Assembly: GCF_014204945.1 (NCBI RefSeq)
Contig: NZ_JACHMN010000003.1
Coordinates: 2,666,001-2,730,000, forward strand
Direction: 5' to 3'
Source: Allocatelliglobosispora scoriae
Lineage (GTDB): Bacteria > Actinomycetota > Actinomycetes > Mycobacteriales > Micromonosporaceae
DNA length: 64,000 nt
Made by a program: the position numbers and the translations under genes. Below, in pieces: positions 60,154 through 64,000 of this stretch. The first letter of the stretch is position 1. Each line of letters opens with the position of its first letter. The notes beneath the pieces were generated by a model, which worked only from the letters and a program-made list of their open reading frames with translations, was not told the DNA's origin and did not search any database.

Positions 60154-61797
60154 GTGAACGAGCAAGGATTTTCGCTGATGGATGAGCCCTGGATACCGGT
60201 GCTGGATCTGAGTGGGCGGCTGCGTGAGGTGTCGCTGCGCGGGCTGTTCGCCGACGCGGGCGAGCTTCGGATGCTCGCGTGCGAACTGCCGACCCAGTCG
60301 TTCGCGATCCTGCGGCTGGCACTGGCGATCCTGCACCGGGCGACTGACGGCCCACCGGGCGAGACGGCCTGGCGAGAGCTGTGGAAGCAGCCCGGCCTGC
60401 CACTATCCGATGTGGAGGATTACCTCGCCGCTTTCCGGGACAGGTTCGATCTGCTCCACCCGGAGCGACCGTTCTACCAGGTGGCCGACCTGCAGACGGC
60501 GAAAGGCGAGGTCTTCGGGCTGGAGCGGCTCATCGCCGACGTGCCCAACGGCTTTCCCTTCCTCACGACGCGAGCCGGCACCGGGATGGACCGGATCTCC
60601 GCGGCCGAGGCGGCGCGCTGGCTGCTGCACTGCCAGGCCTTCGACCCGTCGGGGATCAAGTCCGGCGCGGTCGGTGACGCCCGGGTCAAGGGCGGTCGGG
60701 GCTACCCGATCGGTGTCGGCTCGGCGGGTTCGCTCGGGGGTGTCTACCTGGAGGGGGCGACTCTGCGGGAGACCCTGCTGCTCAACCTGGTCCCGACCGG
60801 TCCCGGACTGCTCGCATCCGACGCGCGGGACCTGCCGGTCTGGGAGCGCGAGCCGCACGGACCCAGCGAGGAACCGGCGACGGCGAGGGGCCCGTTCGGA
60901 GTGCTCAGCCTCTACACCTGGCAGTCGCGGCGCATCCGGCTCAACGGCGATCGCCACGGCATCACCGGCGCGATGGTCGCCAACGGCGACAAGATCGAGT
61001 GGCAGGACCGGCAGCTCATGGAGCCGCTCAGCGTCTTCGGCCGCAGCGGACCCCGGGAACGCGAGGCCAAGCGCGTCCCGATCTACCTGCCCCGCCCGCA
61101 CGATCACACCCGGGCACTGTGGCGCGGGCTGGAGACCCTCCTTCCACCGCCGGCATCGGGTGGCAGCGAGCCGCCTCAGCGCTTGTCGCCGCTGGTCATG
61201 CAGTGGCTGGCCCGGCTCCGGGTCCATCGCGTGCTCGGTGACGACTTCACCGTCACGTCCCGGGCGGTGAGCATCACCTACGGCGTGCAGCAGGCCACCA
61301 CGAGCGAGGTGTTCGGTGACTCCCTGACGATGAACGTCCAGGTCGTCAGCGGCGAGGCTGAGCTGCGTACCACCGTGGTGGACAGCGCGGGCGACGCGGA
61401 GGAGGCGGTGAAGGTGCTGCGCTCGCTCGCGGCGGACCTGGTGCGTGCCGCGGCCGGGCAGGGGACCGACAACGGTGCCGCGGACCGGGCCGCGGCTGCC
61501 GCCTACGCGGAGCTGGACCGGCACTTCCGCCGCTGGCTGGCCAGGCTGGGAACCGGCTCGGATGCCCTGGCGGAACGGCGGGCGTGGCAGCGGACGGTGC
61601 TGAAGGTCGTCGTGCGGCTCGGGCGGGACATGATCGCCGCCGCCGGTCCGGCCGCCGCGGTCGGCCGGGTCGAGCGCGACAACGGCAAGGACGTCCACTA
61701 CTGCAGCGCGCAGGCCGAAGCCTGGTTCCGGAGAAAGATCTACAAGGCACTGGAGCTGGCGTTCGACACATCAGCCAAGGAGGAGGTACCCGCATGA
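60154..61797 (+). CDS. cas8e: Cas8e (Cse1/CasA), Cascade large subunit
   Basis: The protein has 547 residues and a GTG start with AGGAGG upstream. It opens FSLMDEPWIPVLDLSGRLRE, the family hallmark, and continues with LPTQSFAILRLALAILHRAT and LLHPERPFYQVADLQ. It recognises the PAM and recruits Cas3. It overlaps cas11 by ATGA. Confidence 0.97.
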   Translation: MNEQGFSLMDEPWIPVLDLSGRLREVSLRGLFADAGELRMLACELPTQSFAILRLALAILHRATDGPPGETAWRELWKQPGLPLSDVEDYLAAFRDRFDLLHPERPFYQVADLQTAKGEVFGLERLIADVPNGFPFLTTRAGTGMDRISAAEAARWLLHCQAFDPSGIKSGAVGDARVKGGRGYPIGVGSAGSLGGVYLEGATLRETLLLNLVPTGPGLLASDARDLPVWEREPHGPSEEPATARGPFGVLSLYTWQSRRIRLNGDRHGITGAMVANGDKIEWQDRQLMEPLSVFGRSGPREREAKRVPIYLPRPHDHTRALWRGLETLLPPPASGGSEPPQRLSPLVMQWLARLRVHRVLGDDFTVTSRAVSITYGVQQATTSEVFGDSLTMNVQVVSGEAELRTTVVDSAGDAEEAVKVLRSLAADLVRAAAGQGTDNGAADRAAAAAYAELDRHFRRWLARLGTGSDALAERRAWQRTVLKVVVRLGRDMIAAAGPAAAVGRVERDNGKDVHYCSAQAEAWFRRKIYKALELAFDTSAKEEVPA

Positions 61798-62471
61798 CCA
61801 CCGCTGTCGCAGAGGAGAAACCGTCGGCCGAAGACGGCCGTCGACGTTACTCGCGCCGACGCGGACCGCTGGGCGACGATGTCGCCAAGACGGTCTTCGC
61901 GCTCCAGAACAACTTCCTGAGGGAGCGCCAGGAAGCCATCGGCGCGCTGGCCAGACTCCGCCGGGGGATCGGTCGTGAACCCGGCTTCGACTACACCCTC
62001 GACGGCTACCTCGCGGTCCCTGACGACCTGCTCGGCGACTGGCTGCCCGATGACGGGGCAGCCTCCGACGCTGAGCACGCCAAGCACGCCGCCGTGACCC
62101 TCTACGCACTGCACCAGCAGTCCCGCCGGGAGCGGATGCACGTCGACCAGCGAGGGCTCGGTACGGCGATCGCCGAACTCAGCCGGGTGGTCGGCTCGAC
62201 GGACGGGGTCCGGCGCCGGTTCTCGACCCTGGGTACGGCAGCCACCTTCGGCGAAGCCCTCTATCACCTGCGGAGCCTTGTCGTGATGCTCCGCGAGCAC
62301 CGCATCGCGCTCGACTACGGACTGCTCGCCGACGATCTCAGGACGATGCGCCGACCGGGCGGCCGAGCCCAGGTCCAAGCCGTGTGGGGCCGCGAGTTCT
62401 TCCGCAGCAAGCCGACCAGATCCGCTGACGAGACCACCGAGACCGAATCGACCGAGGAGAACCAGCCATGA
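61794..62471 (+). CDS. cas11: Cas11 (Cse2/CasB), Cascade small subunit
   Basis: The protein has 225 residues and is helical throughout, with GALARLRRGIGREPG near residue 50, the typical positively charged motif that contacts the displaced DNA strand, and RFSTLGTAATFGEALYHLRS later. The acidic tail after about 205 (DETTETESTEEN) is probably flexible. ATGA overlaps link it to cas8e and cas7e. Confidence 0.96.
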   Translation: MTTAVAEEKPSAEDGRRRYSRRRGPLGDDVAKTVFALQNNFLRERQEAIGALARLRRGIGREPGFDYTLDGYLAVPDDLLGDWLPDDGAASDAEHAKHAAVTLYALHQQSRRERMHVDQRGLGTAIAELSRVVGSTDGVRRRFSTLGTAATFGEALYHLRSLVVMLREHRIALDYGLLADDLRTMRRPGGRAQVQAVWGREFFRSKPTRSADETTETESTEENQP

Positions 62472-63619
62472 CGACGGCCCAGGACACGCGCACGATCATC
62501 GACATTCACATCCTGCAGACCGTGCCGCCGAGCAACATCAACCGCGACGACACCGGCTCGCCGAAGACCGCCTACTACGGCGGCGTACGCCGGGCACGGG
62601 TCTCCAGCCAGGCGTGGAAGCGGGCTGTGCGGCTCGCCTTCGCCGACCTGCTCGACGACTCCCAGCTCGGCGAGCGCACCAAGCGGGTGGGGGAGTCGCT
62701 CGCCGAACGGATCGCGGCACTGGACCCGTCGCTCGCCGATCGGAAATCCGAGCTGGCGGCTGCGGTCTTCGCCGCGTCGGGCCTGAAGACCGAGAAGAAG
62801 AAGGCCGACAAGAAGGACGCCGAGGAGAGCGGCGACGTGGAGTCCGGCTACCTGCTCTTCCTCAGCCACCGCCAGCTCGACAACCTCGCGGCCGTCGCGG
62901 TGGAGTCGGCCAACAACGACAAGCCCCTCGACGGCAAGGTCGTGCGGGCGTTGGCCAACACCGAGCACAGCATCGACATCGCCCTGTTCGGCCGGATGGT
63001 CGCCGACCTCCCCGACATCAACGTCGACGCCGCCTGCCAGGTGTCGCACGCGATCAGCGTGCACGCCGTCGACAACGAGTTCGACTACTTCACCGCGGTC
63101 GACGACCGCAAGCAGGACAACAATGAGACCGGTGCGGGAATGATCGGCACGGTCGAGTTCAACTCCTCGACGCTCTACCGGTACGCCACCGTCGACGTGA
63201 ACCTCCTGCAGCAGACGCTGGGCGACGATGCCGCGACGCGGGCGGCGGTGGAGGCGTTCGTGACGGCGTTCGTGCGCAGCATGCCCACCGGCAAGCAGAA
63301 CACCTTCGCCCACCGCACGCTGCCCGACGCCGTGGTGGTGCGGGTCCGCGAGACGCAGTCGATCAACCTGGTCGGTGCGTTCGAGACACCGGTCACCGAG
63401 AGCCAGAGCAGCGGCCGGATCAAGCTCGCGGCGGACGCGCTCGCCGACCACACCAAGCAGGTGGAGAACGCCTTCGGCGAGCAGCCGGTCCAAAGCTGGG
63501 TCACCCTCGCCGGGACGCAGGCCGACGCGCTCGCCGGCCTCGGCGAGTCGGTGCCGTTCAACGCGCTCGTCGTCGGCGTGGGGGAGCTGGTCGCGGCGCG
63601 GCTCGGGCAGTCCGCATGA
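62468..63619 (+). CDS. cas7e: Cas7e (Cse4/CasC), Cascade backbone subunit
   Basis: The protein has 383 residues. It starts IDIHILQTVPPSNINRDDTG and GGVRRARVSSQAWKRAVR, diagnostic for the RAMP-fold backbone protein that coats the crRNA. A Lys-rich stretch (TEKKKADKKDAEE, about 117-130) is an insertion. Later motifs include FNSSTLYRYATVDVN and PTGKQNTFAH. ATGA overlaps connect it to cas11 and cas5e. Confidence 0.97.
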   Translation: MTTAQDTRTIIDIHILQTVPPSNINRDDTGSPKTAYYGGVRRARVSSQAWKRAVRLAFADLLDDSQLGERTKRVGESLAERIAALDPSLADRKSELAAAVFAASGLKTEKKKADKKDAEESGDVESGYLLFLSHRQLDNLAAVAVESANNDKPLDGKVVRALANTEHSIDIALFGRMVADLPDINVDAACQVSHAISVHAVDNEFDYFTAVDDRKQDNNETGAGMIGTVEFNSSTLYRYATVDVNLLQQTLGDDAATRAAVEAFVTAFVRSMPTGKQNTFAHRTLPDAVVVRVRETQSINLVGAFETPVTESQSSGRIKLAADALADHTKQVENAFGEQPVQSWVTLAGTQADALAGLGESVPFNALVVGVGELVAARLGQSA

Positions 63620-64000
63620 GCGTGCTGCTGCTGCGGCTGGCAGCGCCCCTGCAGTCCTGGGGGGCGTCCAGCCGCTTCGCCCACCGCAACACCGAGATCG
63701 CACCGACCAAGAGCGGCGTACTCGGCCTGCTCGCCGCAGCCCGGGGCATCCGCCGGACCGAGCCGCTCACCGAGCTGCTGGAGCTGCGGTTCGGCGTGCG
63801 GCTGGACCAGCCCGGACAGATCATCCGGGACTTCCAGACCGCGCGAAGCCTCGACGGCCGCGACAGCATGCCGCTGACCTACCGCTACTACCTCGCCGAC
63901 GCGATCTTCCTCGCGGGGGTCAGCGGCGACGCGGAACTGCTGCACGGTCTGCACGACGCGCTGCGCAGGCCGAAGTTCCCGCTCTACCTCGGCCGACGGT
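63616..64000 (+). CDS. cas5e: Cas5e (CasD), N-terminal part
   Basis: 128 codons are visible before the right edge. SVLLLRLAAPLQSWGASSRF and TEIAPTKSGVLGLLAAARG are the conserved start of Cas5e, which binds the crRNA 5' handle. The ATG overlaps the cas7e stop. Cas6e, cas1 and cas2 are expected further right. Confidence 0.95.
   Translation, partial: MSVLLLRLAAPLQSWGASSRFAHRNTEIAPTKSGVLGLLAAARGIRRTEPLTELLELRFGVRLDQPGQIIRDFQTARSLDGRDSMPLTYRYYLADAIFLAGVSGDAELLHGLHDALRRPKFPLYLGRR

Overview
The window is a GC-rich, densely coded stretch of an actinobacterial chromosome. Abundant GTG starts, four-base ATGA/GTGA overlaps, F420-type enzymes, LacI-controlled glycoside hydrolases with CBM2 modules and a GC-rich type I-E CRISPR repeat suggest a soil or plant-litter actinomycete, most likely Micromonosporaceae-like. 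The family assignment is inference. No insertion sequences, rRNA or tRNA genes were recognised.

Layout. 1-7.4 kb: the N-terminal part of a secreted M4-type metalloprotease, then a NarL-type two-component pair divergent from a MacB/FtsX-type ABC exporter. 7.4-13.7 kb: a frameshifted acetyltransferase-like gene, a secreted SGNH hydrolase with FN3 and CBM2 modules behind a CebR-type box, a HEAT-repeat protein, and a compact ACP / ketosynthase / alpha-beta-hydrolase operon. 13.9-17.6 kb: a secreted LamG-like protein, then a hemerythrin-like protein overlapping a large HPII-type catalase. 18-25 kb: plant-polysaccharide genes (two GH43, a secreted EEP-fold protein, a LacI regulator and a GH5 cellulase with CBM2 and CBM46-like modules). 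25-29 kb: a TIR-TM-WD40 protein followed by a methyltransferase. 29-35 kb: a TetR repressor with tandem tetO-like operators, a transglycosylase-like protein, a STAS protein and a GH32 fructanase. 35.5-40.4 kb: PAP2-DedA, BlaI-M56 and EfeUO units, two of them behind near-identical BlaI-type palindromes. 40.4-49.4 kb: an NLP-family secreted protein, another GH43-like enzyme, an F420/NADP oxidoreductase, a secreted subtilase, a rhomboid protease and a nucleotidyltransferase-like protein.

The right end (49.5-64 kb) is an immune island. A 63-repeat type I-E array is read leftwards from a leader at 53.4-53.5 kb. A Ser/Thr kinase with a helical C-terminus is transcribed in the same direction straight into that leader. 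Divergent from the kinase is a long operon: a UvrD-like helicase with a RelE-like N-terminus, then cas3, cas8e, cas11, cas7e and the start of cas5e. Cas6e, Cas1 and Cas2 would lie beyond the right edge.

Working together. The secreted hydrolases (GH5, three GH43-like, GH32, SGNH, NLP, proteases) look like a plant-biomass arsenal under LacI-type control, with at least three operator types visible. The BlaI-type palindromes, one next to a DtxR/IdeR iron box, suggest one regulator links envelope lipid functions with iron import. The most novel-looking arrangement is the helicase at the head of the cas operon together with the kinase feeding the CRISPR leader.
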